A DNA stretch of 64,000 nt from Actinernus sp. WN-2022 (GCA_030867875.1 JAOWCC010000286.1:868001-932000); one strand, 5' to 3'; shown: positions 36,510 through 47,131, counted from the first letter of the stretch. Numbers and translations: made by a program. Notes: generated by a model from the sequence alone, not told the origin.

Positions 36510-36639
36510 ACAATGCAATTGGTTGTAGTTGTTGTCTGCTACAGTCACATGTGTGCAGCAAAAAAAAGGGGATTGCTGCCCCATGCATGACCAGTATGTT
36601 GTGTCAAATATAAATATTTTGCCTGGCAATTTAATAGTT

Positions 36640-36987
36640 AGGGGCTGGTCGTTTATTATCTGTGAAGGGGGCCGGCAGTTTTGGCTCGGTTGCAAACGTT
36701 TTGGGTCTCACCCCCCATGCAAACCAACACTTGTGAATTTGACCGGCCCCACGCCAATGTGCAGCGTATGAAAATGACCCCTACCCCTCGTGACAGGTCC
36801 CTAGATGAAATTAGGGTTTTTTGGTCACTCCAGTAGGAAATAAATTTAAAATGATCCCCAGTATAACTTAAATGTTTTAAAAAAGTGATTCCCCCCCCCC
36901 CCCCCACAAAAAAGGTGAATTTCAAAAATGACCCCCCATAAATTTGGCCGGCCCCCCTCACAGATAATAAACGACCACCCCCTTAAG
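36640..36987. mobile_element. MITE with about 42-bp inverted ends and internal C15 tract
   Basis: GGGGCTGGTCGTTTATTATC near 36642 is mirrored by GATAATAAACGACCACCCCC ending near 36982. Inside, a C15 run (36891-36905) marks the left boundary of the large duplication; the second copy at 45339 has only the right half. Confidence 0.75.
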
Positions 36988-37121
36988 GGAGAAATGAATG
37001 TCTTTAAGCTATCTAGCCGACCCTGAAATGCCTGAACAAACAATACATATTGTTAAAAAAAATCAGTTCCCTGGTAATAGGGTTTAATTAATTTTCCAGA
37101 TATAATATTTAACTTTTATAG

Positions 37122-37205
37122 GATGCAAAAAGTACAGCTACTGAGTCTGAGGAAGGAGTAAGTGGATCACAGGAAGATCTGGATTTGCTTATTGGACACC
37201 CAAAG
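37122..37205 (+). other. Acidic exon, copy A
   Basis: AG acceptor (TATAG) and GTGAG donor bracket an open frame with GSQEDLDLLIGHPK. The next exon at 37456 joins in phase 0 (KLERIVAEIPDDK). In copy B the same acceptor reads TATGG, so only A keeps it. Protein unrecognised. Confidence 0.45.
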
Positions 37206-38109
37206 GTGAGTTTTCAAGCTTATATCCAAACTGTCATTGTTATCACTAGAGGACCGTTTCACATCTTAATAATCTCGTTAATTGTGCCAATTGCAATTGT
37301 AGACCTGGCATAAGCCTTTCTTGTATATATTACAAATAACAGATAACATTATATATGTACTTGTATTGAATATCAGTGCAACACAACATGGTGGGTAATT
37401 TTCTGGTCTAACAAATTTCATATGTACTCAATATCTGATGTTTTAAATATTTCAGGGAAAATTGGAAAGAATTGTTGCAGAAATCCCAGATGATAAAGTA
37501 GTAGTTGAAAAGATGGCCTCTGATTTTCACATACATTTACTGGGTACCAGTGCAATTCTAATTACGAGACCAGGCCTGGGCTGAACAATATAGATATATA
37601 AGTATATGTTTTGGACAATATGTTTTTTAGATCATTAACTGTATAAGCCATTTCGAAGTTGTGGAAGGGACTGGGACCAAGTGTGAAAAATTAATCTGAG
37701 CAAGAAATGAACTCATCACAAGAAAGATCACACTAAAGTTAGTAATAAGTTTACCGTATTTGAGAATGTTTGGATAAACAGAACTATTTTAGTATCAAAC
37801 CAATTTCTTCAAACTTAGTAAACTTACAAACTTCAGTGTGATCTTTCTTGTGACGTGTCATGGTTGGCACCCATCAGGGGACAAAAAACTCCTGACCATC
37901 TGGTTGATTCAATAGCATGCAACCCCTTGGACAAGTTGTCATTTCCTGTAGAAATAAACCCCTTTGGAATGAATTTGACAAAATATATACCCTTGAGGGT
38001 TAATTTATTTCCACGTTAACCCATGGCTTCACCCTTAAAGGTGAATGTTCATTCACATTCACACCTTGCATGTTATAACCTTGTCTCTTTCTGTATTTCT
38101 CCCTTCTAT

Positions 38110-38243
38110 GCATCTAGTGGAGCTCCTTTCTCTGCGCCTGCTTTCACAAAGCACTTGAAACGAGTCTTTTTCAAGCTTACTGGTGTGGAAATATCGGTCA
38201 ATGGGCTACGGTCATCGTTTGTTACGTATGCCTACTCTCAACG
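38110..38243 (+). pseudogene. Tyrosine recombinase box II exon, copy A (acceptor lost)
   Basis: The open frame has FTKHLKRVFFKLTGVEISVN and then GLRSSFVTYAY, matching the box II N/H-x-LR-x-S-F-x-T pattern of tyrosine recombinases. The donor GTGAGT is intact, but the acceptor reads CTAT where copy B has CTAG. The following exon in A (39598-39668) keeps ALRHSREQAQK but then runs into foreign sequence before the catalytic tyrosine, so copy A is dead. Confidence 0.7.
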
Positions 38244-38598
38244 GTGAGTTTTATTCTTCTAAAACTTTAGCTGTAATTATTGCAGCTATAGGCGTACTAG
38301 GTGAGAAGACCAATAAATATTTCAACCGATCTAGCTTGCTCATTTGTTGCCCCAATTCAGCTCACCTGACTTTTCCCTTGTGTAATATGTTCTTGTTTTT
38401 CTCTATCCCAAAGAAGAAATTAATGTACCAACTTCTCTTACTGGAAAAGAAAGCGTTAAATGTCACATGATCTCGATTGGGACAACAAATTATGTGTAAA
38501 AGGTGGATCGTTCTATTTTGGTCTCTGATTTTGAACTCAGTTGATTCAAAGCATACCTTAATTCATTCAAAGCAACAGTCTTTGAAACTAATGCATAT

Positions 38599-38752
38599 AC
38601 ACCTATTTCAAACATGGTTGATCAGAACGAAGAACTAACTACAAACATTGAACAATAAGGCCCTATGGTTCAATGATTCGAAGACAATAGAACTATTGTT
38701 CAATGCTTGTAGTTAGTTCTTCATTCTGATCAACCTTTTTTGAAACAGGTGT
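38599..38752. repeat. Fold-back repeat, copy A
   Basis: Left arm ACACCTATTTCAAACATGGT and right end TTTTGAAACAGGTGT pair; arms about 60 bp contain GATCAGAACGAAGAACTAAC. The same element occurs in copy B at 46978-47131. Confidence 0.8.
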
Positions 38753-38885
38753 ATTCTAAACACATTAACTAGGAGGTCCTGGAAATTAGGGAGGTGCAAA
38801 ATGAAGAATTCTGGGACATTTTCATTGATGATTTCTATCAATCTATCTCCCCCCCTGTAACATAGGTACATGTCCTGTTGGGATA

Positions 38886-39191
38886 ATGCTGGAGTATTTG
38901 GTCCTCAGAGGTTATACCCCTGGTCCACTTTTTCAGACTAGCACAGGGGTTACTTCCTGTTCCCCTCCCCCCGCCCCCCCCCCCCCCCCCCAAAAAAAAA
39001 AAAAAAACATTGCATCACTTCTTTCTTTGGTCATTAAACATTGTGGACTAGATCTCTCCTGTTATAAAGTGCACAGTTTTCGAATAGGGGCTAGCTGCCT
39101 CGCATGCCGCAGATCAAGGGCTATCTGATGCCCAGTAAGATTACTCGGGCGTTGGAAGTCCAATGTTTTTCATCGTTATATTCGCGTGAAT
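38886..39191 (+). pseudogene. DIRS/Crypton-like tyrosine recombinase relic, copy A
   Basis: In shifted frames: YTPGPLFQTSTG, then after a C22A17 low-complexity run, CGLDLSCYKVHSFRIGA (box II H-x-x-R at 39072-39083), then LLGRWKSNVFHRYIRVN (W in place of the second His; catalytic Tyr codon 39177-39179). A stop follows GASCLACRRSRAI and two indels disrupt the frame. This is a different family from the exon at 38110 and sits in the intron between its two catalytic exons. Confidence 0.75.
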
Positions 39192-39268
39192 ATAGCCTGT
39201 CAGCAGAATTCATGTGGAAACCGTTAAGCGGCTTGTGGGTGTTGTTCCTCGGGTCATTAAACTAGCGT

Positions 39269-39500
39269 GTTGGACTGATAAACCTGTCTAGCTAGGGCAG
39301 CAGTGTTTATCTTTCCAATATCTATGGTTATTAAATTACTTTGACTTCCTGTTGGGCTGATAAACTTGTCTAGCTAGGGCAGCAGTGTTTATCTTTCCAA
39401 GATCTATGGTTATTAAGTTACTTTGACTTCCTATTGGGCTGCTAAACCTGTCTAGCTAGGGCAGCAGTGTTTATCTTTCCAAGATCTGTGTTTTATTATT
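39269..39500. repeat. 82-bp minisatellite, three units (copy A)
   Basis: Units start at 39269, 39351 and 39433, each with CTGTCTAGCTAGGGCAGCAG-like core (the second has CTTGTCTAG). Copy B at 47640 has two units. Confidence 0.85.
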
Positions 39501-39668
39501 GGAAAATATTTATGACTATCAAGTTAATCTTCATATTGGAAAAGTAAAAAGTAATTAACACTGCATATAGGTTAAATGAATTATTATTGCTTTACAGAAA
39601 TTGCTCTGACTCGCTGAAGACCAGTTTAGCTTTGGCACTTCGTCACTCAAGAGAACAGGCTCAGAAAA

Positions 39669-40301
39669 TAATTTCAACTCAACAATAGCGGGAAACCATT
39701 CCAAAAATATCCTAACTTGTAAAAACGCTGTGACATAGGCCTAGTATGTGGGATGGACGCTCCTAGTTATTGGGTTCCGTAGAATGTTATGAAGTTGTCC
39801 TTTTCTTTCTTTCTTTTACGCATTCATAGATAAATTTGGCAATTTCTTTTTGCACAGCTCTATCGTTGTTTGGAGGGTTTATGATAGTAAAAAATACCTC
39901 ATTAGGTGTCATTCTGTTTATTTTGATTTTCATTTGATTAATAAATATGGGACTACTCCTGGGGTTCCTGAGACCCCCAACACCCCTCCACTTATTGACA
40001 GTGTATATTCCTTATCATACGATGTTCACTCCAGAGCATGGTTGTTTGAAGCAAGGGTAACTTTATGCTTAGGATAGCATTGTGCTAAATCTGTAATTAC
40101 AATCTGTACAGTTTACCTTGGGGTTAGAGACTCATCCCCAGGATCTCTCTTATCCTTACTTCAAACAACCAGGTCCAGGTCAGAGTTTGGAAGTGAAAAA
40201 ATGATTTTCTTTTGCACTTACATGACCAGAAATGTTACCTGTATCAAAACATGCTTTACCATTTACCCACTATATTTACGATTGTCTTTTCATGTGTTAC
40301 A
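39669..40301. other. Unique DNA between duplication copy A and E3-like exons
   Basis: Contains a hairpin: CATGGTTGTTTGAAGCAAGG at 40038-40057 pairs with CCTTACTTCAAACAACC at 40154-40170. No coding domain. Confidence 0.5.
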
Positions 40302-40720
40302 GACGTGCATTCCCTGCTTTGACTAGACCAGGAGGAGCAACGCCAACTTTAAAAAGAAGAGGAACATCTACAAGCACATTTTTAGTGCGGAACACGTTCA
40401 CTGCAACTTTTTGTTGCCTCGATAATATTGCAACAGGTTCACCAACTGCAAGTGAGATGTATGCACTATCATGCCAAGGATTGGGAAAAAAGAGACATAC
40501 ATGCAGTAAAGATGGCAACCACAATTACCAAAACTGAAAGATGTCGATGGAAAATTCAGCTTTACAAGACATTGGGAGGGGGCAGTGGCAAGAGATTCAA
40601 ATGGGCCCTGAGGGCTATACTATAAAGTGGCTTCGTGAGGATGTAGTGATTGGCAGTGCCTGTATATATGTGGTGCCTTTAGTTGTATTCCATCAGGAAC
40701 CACAACAACAGCTCGAGGTA
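40302..40720 (+). pseudogene. Decayed exon resembling N-terminal part of E3-ligase-like family
   Basis: After an acceptor near 40301, frames change twice but give ALTRPGGATPTLKRRGTST, TFLVRNTFTATF and finally MGPEGYTIKWLREDVVIG to the donor GTAAAT at 40721. The arrangement resembles the N-terminal exon type seen at 8.8 kb. Assignment is tentative; frame changes make it a relic. Confidence 0.3.
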
Positions 40721-41247
40721 AATCGCTAAACTTTAGGTGTCTGACCCTATTTTCACACAGATCTACATGTTATATGTACACTCGAATGGAAAAGTAAACA
40801 ATATTTCCATTACTCAAAGTCAAACTATAAAGCTGTCCTTGCCTACCCATACTAAAACCCAATAGTTACATTTTGGATATCTTCCACTTTTCAAATATTA
40901 TGTTATATGCACCACAACTGAGTGTCTAATTTATAATTTAACTATATATTATTTATATGTATTAGAATTATTAACTTCATTGCAAATGATTATTTCCATT
41001 ATTTCTACTAATATTGCTCACTATTATTATTAGTAGTAGTAGTAATATTATATTTTGTGTTCTGTGCTTAATAATAATAATAATTGCAACAACAATAATT
41101 GTAAAGAAATTAATCATTATCTGTATGTAAGATGAGTGACAAATATTGCAAGCAATAAAGATTGGATTCCAATTTAACACACAATATTGTAAGAGTGCAA
41201 GGCTTGAATGTCAATAAAGTACTGGTATGTTTTTTTTTGCATTTTAG

Positions 41248-41329
41248 GATACAACAAATATGCCCAGTGGAATGTAATTTGTGCCATGGAACAGTGCCAC
41301 TTAATATTTCTGCAGACCACAAATGCCAG
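41248..41329 (+). other. Cys-rich zinc-finger-like exon
   Basis: Acceptor TTTTAG at 41242-41247, donor GTAGGG at 41330. The open frame has CPVECNLCHGTVPLN and ends DHKCQ, a C-x2-C ... H-x-C pattern. It may belong with the exon at 40.3-40.7 kb. Polinton-like sequence on the other strand begins about 60 bp further on. Confidence 0.4.
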
Positions 41330-41389
41330 GTAGGGTACATACTGCAGAGTTTGAATAATTAACATCTTCATGGTTCTGGGTTTTGCACA

Positions 41390-41851
41390 GCAGGTACATT
41401 TCTTCTGGGCTTTGGTCCCATTCAACTGAAAGTCGATGGAGGCGATTTGGGCATGGGCAAAGTTATTGACCAAAGCTACTTTTTTACCCGCCATAGGTTG
41501 CCCCGCAGAGTCCAACACTTTAAAGTCCATATGCATTTCCAGTAGAGTCAGATCGCGGAAATCGTTGGAGGGGTCGATGACGAAGGACAGAGGAGTCCAG
41601 GAGTCATTGTGAGGGGTGTAGGGTCTCAGCCGAGAATTCTTGTACGTCGTTTCCACAGGTTCTTCATTGAACAGCTCGGTGACTTGTGGAAGACTGACGT
41701 ATTCGGTCTTTTGCTTTTCCACCACGGGAGGTGTGGTAGACACTTCGACATCGCTGTCGCCATCGTCATCGGCAGGTTTGCGTTTAGGTATGGTGGTCTC
41801 GAGTGTTTTTTCTGACGCACCGTGGGTTGGGGTGGGTATGATTGGTCTCCT
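41390..41851 (-). pseudogene. Polinton/adintovirus-like capsid-type protein, N-terminal fragment
   Basis: Minus-strand open frame from after a stop at 41852-41854. It has a charged low-complexity leader, then TPLSFVIDPSNDFRDL and VNNFAHAQIASIDFQLNGT, a pattern I associate with N-termini of structural proteins of Maverick/Polinton elements (the cnidarian 'F54H12.2-like' type). There is no ATG before the conserved part, and the frame is cut at about 41390 next to unrelated exons. A TATA-like site lies upstream. It is a fragment of an old virus-like element, not a functional gene. Confidence 0.5.
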
Positions 41852-41866
41852 CTATACGGTGGGGTG

Positions 41867-41875
41867 TATTTATAG
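41867..41875 (-). promoter_or_regulatory. TATA-box-like CTATAAATA
   Basis: On the minus strand CTATAAATAC lies just upstream of the capsid-like open frame and downstream of the hAT-like insertion. It may be a late-gene-type promoter of the virus-like block. Motif and position only. Confidence 0.35.
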
Positions 41876-41901
41876 GGTCTCTACTCTAATCCGGGTCGCT
41901 A

Positions 41902-43187
41902 TTAGCCTGCGTTGCGGCTCTGGAGTATCGGAGCGCAGCGAGCGGAAATTAGGGAGATTGGGGCGAGAGAAAAAAGAGAGGGGGGAGGGGGTGTGGAGGA
42001 GACGAAGTGAGAGCCTGCCGGCAACCCATGGTTATTTTGATATCCACCCACTAATTAAAATGCATAAAATTAGTAAGTCATTCGTCCGATTCATCCAAAC
42101 ATCATGCGGCGGAAGTGAAAACCATGTCTAATATCTGTCAAACTCACGCGTGGAATCTTCGAGCGTAAAATTCAAAACAAAAAATATACGAACTTGGATG
42201 TGAAGACAGGGCCGGGCTGAACCCCATTATGTAATGTATGTTTTAAGGTAGCGTTTGGGAATTCAAATATTTCCACGGCGAGAATCTGTTCAAGCCTTGA
42301 GAAAGAAAAGAGAGCCGAGGCTTTAAATAATTCTAGCTGGTGCCTGCAAAAGTATTGGTCTTCATATTCCGAAATCTGCTTCTCTATCAGAGCGAGTCTG
42401 TCGTTCCCGAGGAAGGAAGATTCGAAATGCTGTAGAGAACTACACCTTTGTTCGAGAAGGTTTGCAGGATAAAGATAACTAAGATAAAGAGAACTCGTTG
42501 CCGCTGAATATATATAAAGTCGCCACCAAATCAGTAAAGAACACTGCCGACCACAATAACACCGGTGCGAAGTTCTGCCAAAAGAAGCGCTAAAAACCAT
42601 CCACGCAGCGGTACGAAATCGTCAAAGCAACTAGTATTTTCCAAACCCAGTTGGGATTACAGCTAGAACATCTCAATACAATACAATACAAAAACCTTTA
42701 TTTAAACACGATTTGTTTAAACGCAGCACAATTGCTGATGTGGTCGTGTATGAAAGAATACAATTAAAAATGATATATATACATATACAACAGGGTATAA
42801 ACACACACATGCAGTTCACACATGGTATTTGTACACATATGTGTAATCTCTTCCAGACAAAAGATCTCTAATAGCCTTGCTCCTGTTCTTTCTTTAAATT
42901 CATCGCTGAGGGAATTCTCGGTATGTTTGTCGCCACATACTAATTGGTTTCTGCTCTTATCGCATCCATGCATAAATAAAATTTAATGATTTCTGTCAAT
43001 CACGCATTTTAGCCAATAGCAATACGCGGCCTTCTGAGGCCGAGAGTTATCAAAATAACCATGGGTTGCCGGCAGGCTCTCTGTTCCGCACCTCCCCACC
43101 CCTCCCCCCTCTCTTTTTTCTCTCGCCCCAATCCACCTAATCTCCGCTGGCTGCGCTCCGATACTCCAGAGCCGCAACGCAGGCTAA
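41902..43187. mobile_element. 1.29-kb hAT-like non-autonomous element with 140-bp inverted ends
   Basis: TTAGCCTGCGTTGCGGCTCT at 41902 is mirrored by the sequence ending GCCGCAACGCAGGCTAA at 43187; similarity extends over about 140 bp (to 42042 and from 43048). The flanks carry the duplicated target GTCGCTA (41895-41901 and 43188-43194; 8 bp if the next T is counted), fitting hAT. The interior has no transposase. It holds an unrecognised 142-codon minus open frame (42600-42172) and, from 42670, a (CAATA)n/AAGGTTTTTGTATTG retroelement-type tail on the minus strand. It separates the capsid fragment from the other virus-like genes. Confidence 0.85.
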
Positions 43188-43267
43188 GTCGCTATCAAAA
43201 ATGTCCTGTTGCTTGTGTATCTTTTCTTCTTGTTTTTTACCACAAGGGTTTTTTCTTTTTTTTTTTC

Positions 43268-43633
43268 TCACCCAAAGGTAAAGTACGCACCGTCCCATTT
43301 TTTTTTTTTAAGGATATTCTTCTTTTTGGTTAAATTGTTTTTCTTCTTCTTAAAAGACGATTGGGTATAGGCGTCCACGCTGTGGAGGGCTTTTCTCTTC
43401 AATTCTTCGGCCGCCGTCATGGCGCCATCGCGTACGGCTTCCTCTACATCTTTACCCTCCAACATAGATTTTCTTACCCCGGCGGCTTTTTCCAGCCATG
43501 TTCCCGCCACCATAGGAATTACTTTTTGGGCATTCTGGGCCATACGACGGACCAACACAGATCCGAAGCCGGAGCCGAACCGTCTTCCGGGAACCCCGGC
43601 TCTATAGATGGGAAAATTAGGTAGTGGTTTCAT
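43268..43633 (-). CDS. Small basic virion-type protein (pX/minor-core-like)
   Basis: ATG complement at 43631-43633. The N-terminal part has a Gly/Arg-rich GRRFGSGFGSVLVRR segment and a hydrophobic helix region (KVIPMVAGTWLEKAAGV); the C-terminus is Lys-rich. I associate this layout with the small basic minor proteins next to capsid genes in Polinton/adintovirus-like elements. It starts 14 bp after the stop of the preceding gene, a compact virus-like spacing. The Lys-rich tail over homopolymer runs may be frame-shifted. Confidence 0.4.
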   Translation of the reverse strand: MKPLPNFPIYRAGVPGRRFGSGFGSVLVRRMAQNAQKVIPMVAGTWLEKAAGVRKSMLEGKDVEEAVRDGAMTAAEELKRKALHSVDAYTQSSFKKKKNNLTKKKNILKKKKWDGAYFTFG

Positions 43634-43647
43634 CGTTTTTTTCCCCT

Positions 43648-44028
43648 TCACTTCAGACCACGTTTTCTTCGTTTTCTCAAGTGCAGCTTGATGTTCACCA
43701 CGCCGTCCTTCTTGAACTGAATGTACCTGCCCTTACCGTCTATTATATAGATGCTGAAGCCATTGGAGCTGTTCAGAGCCGATGGCACATAGCGACGATG
43801 GATGAATTCGACGGCTCTTTGCTGTTCGTAGGACTGTACGGCAGGAATGACATTCAGGATGGGAGCCAATACATTGCCTATAGACGAACTCTGGACTTGA
43901 GGGCAATAGATGAAGAGATCGTCGTACACAGACGTAAATTTGTCGTAGAAATGAAGCGTATAGGGCTGTGAGGCGGTCATGGCCTGTTGGGTGCTATTGC
44001 CATAGCCTACAGGACCGACCTGCATCAT
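43648..44028 (-). CDS. Polinton-like structural protein (penton/minor-capsid-type C-terminal fold)
   Basis: Starts at tandem ATG codons (44028), open to a stop at 43648. The C-terminal half has the recurring pattern RRYVPSALNSSNGFSIYIID followed by VVNIKLHLRKR, which I associate with virus-like single-jelly-roll proteins in cnidarian Polinton-like loci. It sits 6 bp after the stop of the upstream frame. The frame is intact at 126 codons, so it is either a small protein or the 3' part of a longer one. Confidence 0.45.
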   Translation of the reverse strand: MMQVGPVGYGNSTQQAMTASQPYTLHFYDKFTSVYDDLFIYCPQVQSSSIGNVLAPILNVIPAVQSYEQQRAVEFIHRRYVPSALNSSNGFSIYIIDGKGRYIQFKKDGVVNIKLHLRKRRKRGLK

Positions 44029-44034
44029 TCTGTT

Positions 44035-44436
44035 TTAGGCAATGGGAGGATTGTTGTATTGCTCCGATTCAAAAGGTTTGTTGGGCAAGACCCAAGCCGT
44101 CATCTTGGGGCGCGTTTTCTCCGCAGGCAAGTCCACTTTAAACCATTGGTTGTCGCTCCAGGACCAATGGGGTTTCATCAGACCAAAGCCGTGGCGCAAT
44201 TCGTTGGACAGGTACAGACAATACCGTCCCGCCTGATGGATGAGACACTGCTGGTGGGTGTTGTGACCGACCCGAACGTACCCCATGAGATTATTCGACG
44301 AGAGTTGGCTTCCGACGAAATGATAGTCTCTATGTTGTGGGGCTGAGGGATCGTCGGCCACACCTAAAGCGGCCCTCATCTGTTTGGACTGGCCATAGGT
44401 GCTTTGTTGAACGAACCCGCGGTGTGCGCCTGCAAA
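44035..44436 (-). pseudogene. Polinton-like structural gene, middle part
   Basis: Open on the minus strand from after a TAG near 44437 to the stop at 44035, with an internal ATG at 44379. Content includes RDYHFVGSQLSSNNLMGYV and PHWSWSDNQWFKVDLP. Upstream homologous reading continues in another frame, so this looks like a portion of a longer structural protein with a frame change and a stop. Family assignment follows its position in the block. Confidence 0.4.
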
Positions 44437-45338
44437 CGTCTACACCAGGGTGCTGTGGTCCACATCTCCTCCTACCACATAGTGAGAAGAGAGGTTGGGG
44501 GTGCAGGATGTTCTATGGGCTCTTGCTCCCCGGACACATAGGCCAGTAGAGGCTGTAAGGTGCCGTGGATCAGGGATGGTTTGACGATATCCGCAAAGAC
44601 GCTGATCACATGTGTTCGTGGCAACGGGGTGAGGTCTACGTTTTTGTTTTTAGAAGACACGTTGATTTTAGTGCCTAGCGTACGACTCTGATAGCGGGGT
44701 CTATTTTCCGCGGTGGATCCATCCGACACGTTCGTGGAACACACCGTCAGGTCTAGAGGTTGACCCACGTGGACATCGAAGGGAACGGAATAGGGTTTGG
44801 CGAATGTCCGCGGCGGTATTTTGCCTTCGATCTTGTGATACCTCAAATGCAATACGGGAGGGCCCAAGCCTAATACCGTGGCCAGAGGTAGCGAGAAGAG
44901 AAGGGCTTCATTGTCGGGCTTCATTGTCGGCCGGAATGGCGTACTCGGGCATGCCCTTCCCACTACCACAGTAGCGTAATTCGACGTTGTGTGTGTCGTC
45001 CAAGTAGCGAAGGAATAGTTGACGTAAAGGATGTCGTAAATGATTAATGGTCTTCAGAGGTCCCTTTTGAATGTAGTCCACCAACTCTGGAAGGGTGGTG
45101 AAACGCTCCAAGGGGATGAGGTCGAAGGTCTTGATGAGGGCGTGGGGGGTTTCACGCACACAGGTCTCGTAAGCCATAAAATAGGGGATATCCTTTTGAA
45201 TGAGTGGATGCGTCTTGGGAGGATGAAAGGCGGGCGTCATGATGGACGATAGACGCACCAGCCATAATTCAGGTTCCTTTAACAGGATCGGACGCTCCAA
45301 GGCCTTGTCATAAAGACGATGCCACACCTTCTGGTTGT
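44437..45338 (-). pseudogene. Polinton-like structural gene, 5' part with 13-bp duplication
   Basis: Two minus-strand open frames (45338-44908 and 44969-44472) meet at a 13-bp tandem duplication (44903-44915 and 44916-44928). The duplication shifts the frame, so they were probably one gene. Motifs include HLRHPLRQLFLRYLDDTHN and HVISVFADIVKPSL ... PLLAYV, the latter resembling a strand pair of jelly-roll structural proteins of this group. The 5' end is cut at the C15 tract at 45339, where the duplicated MITE begins. GC content is clearly higher than in the flanks. Confidence 0.45.
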
Positions 45339-45881
45339 CCCCCCCCCCCCCCCAACAAAAAAGGTGAATTTCAAAAATGACCCCCAGCAATTTGGACGTC
45401 CCCCCTCACAGATAATAAACGACCACCCCCTTAAGGGAGAATAGAATGTCTTTAGGCTATCTAGCCGACCCTGAAATGCCTGAACAAACAATACATTTTG
45501 TCAAAACATTTCAGTTCCCTGGTAATATTTAATATTTAACTTTTATGGGATGCAAAAAGTACAGCTACTGAGCCTGAGGACGGAGCAAGTGGATCACAGG
45601 AAGATCTGGATTTGCTTATTGGACACCCAAAGGTGAGTTTCAAGCTTATATCCAAACTGTCATTGTTATCACTAGAGGACCGTTTCACATCTTAATAATC
45701 TCGTTAATTGTGCCAATTGCAATTGTAGACCTGGCATAAGCCTTTCTTGTATATATTACAAATAACAGATAACATTATATATGTATTTGTATTGAATATC
45801 AGTGCAATACAACATGGTGGGTTATTTTCTGGTCTAACAAATTTCATATGTACTCAATATCTGATGTTTTAAATATTTCAG

Positions 45882-46007
45882 GGAAAATTGGAAAGAATTG
45901 TTGCAGAAATCCCAGATGATAAAGAAGTAGTTGAAAAGATGGCATCTGATTTTCACATACAACGAACTGCAGAATGCATCATTTACTGGGTACCAGTGCA
46001 ATTCTAA
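45882..46007 (+). other. Exon following acidic exon, copy B
   Basis: Acceptor TTTCAG; the open frame has LERIVAEIPDDKEVVEKMA and a terminal CIIYWVPVQF before TAA at 46005-46007. Copy A has a 20-bp deletion here. Unrecognised protein. Confidence 0.35.
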
Positions 46008-46977
46008 TTACGAGACCAGGCCTGGGCTGAACAATATAGATATATAAGTATATGTTTTGGACAATATTTTTTTAGATAATAAACTGTATTCGCCATTTCG
46101 AAGTAGTGGAAAGGACTGGGACCAAGTGTCAAAAATTAATCTGAGCAAGAAATGAACTCATCACAAGAAAGATCACACTAAAGTTAGTAATACGTTTACG
46201 GTATTTGAGAATGTTTGGATAAACAGAACTATTTTAGTATCAAACCAATTTCTTCAAACTCAGTAAACTTACAAACTTCAGTGTGATCTTTCCTGTGAAT
46301 TTTCATGGTTGGCACCCATCAGGGGACAAAAAACTCCTGACCATGTGGTTGATTCAATAGCATGCAACCCCTTGGACAAGTTGTTATTTCCTGTAAAAAT
46401 AAACCCCTTTGGAATGAATTTCACAAAATATTCACCATTGAGGGTTAATTTATTTCCACGTTAACCCAAAGCTTCACCGTTGATTGTTATAACCTTGTCT
46501 CTTTCTGTATTTCTCCCTTCTAGGCATCTAGTGGAGTTCCTTTCTCTGGGCCTGCTTTCACAAAGCACTTGAAACGAGTCTTTTTCAAGCTTACTGGTGT
46601 GGAAATATCGGTCAATGGGCTACGGTCATCGTTTGTTACGTATGCATACTCTCAACGGTGAGTTTTATTCTTCTAAAAACGTTAGCTGTAATTATTGTAG
46701 CAATAGACGTACTAGGTGAGAAGACCAATAAATATTTCAACCGATCTAGCTTGCACATTTGTTGCCCCAATTCAGCTCACCTGACTTTTCCCTTGTGTGA
46801 TATTTTCTTGTTTTTCTCTTACTGGAAAACAAAGCGTTAAATGTCACGATTGGGACAACAAATTATGTGTACAAGCTGGATCGTTCTATTTTGGTCTCTG
46901 ATTTTGAACTCAGTTTATTCAAAGCATACCTTAATTCATTCAAAGCAACAGTCTTTGAACCTAATGCATATACATGT

Positions 46978-47131
46978 ACACCTATTTCAAACAAGATTGA
47001 TCAGAACGAAGAACTAACTACAAACATTGAACAATAAGGCCCTATGGTTCAATGATCCAAAGACAATAGAACTATTGTCCAATGCTTGTAGTTAGTTCTT
47101 CGTTCTGATCAACCTTTTTTGAAACAGGTGT
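46978..47131. repeat. Fold-back repeat, copy B
   Basis: Same element as 38599-38752 in the first duplication copy, with a few substitutions. Confidence 0.8.

Larger units (their letters stand above)
36891..39668. repeat. Segmental duplication, copy A
   Basis: Collinear with 45339-47957 with high identity: the same exons, introns, fold-back repeat, YR relic and minisatellite. Starts inside a C15 tract; ends within a recombinase exon at 39668, where A continues into unrelated sequence and B keeps the coding sequence. Differences include a 20-bp deletion in A near 37537, splice-site changes and minisatellite copy number. Confidence 0.9.

Noticed and set aside
40977..41180. Minus-strand Ile/Asn-rich open frame
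   Set aside because: Produced by AAT/ATT microsatellite repeats.
42172..42600. 142-codon minus-strand open frame inside the hAT-like element as a viral gene
   Set aside because: It lies within the inserted element, has no recognisable domain and an unusual composition; likely chance.
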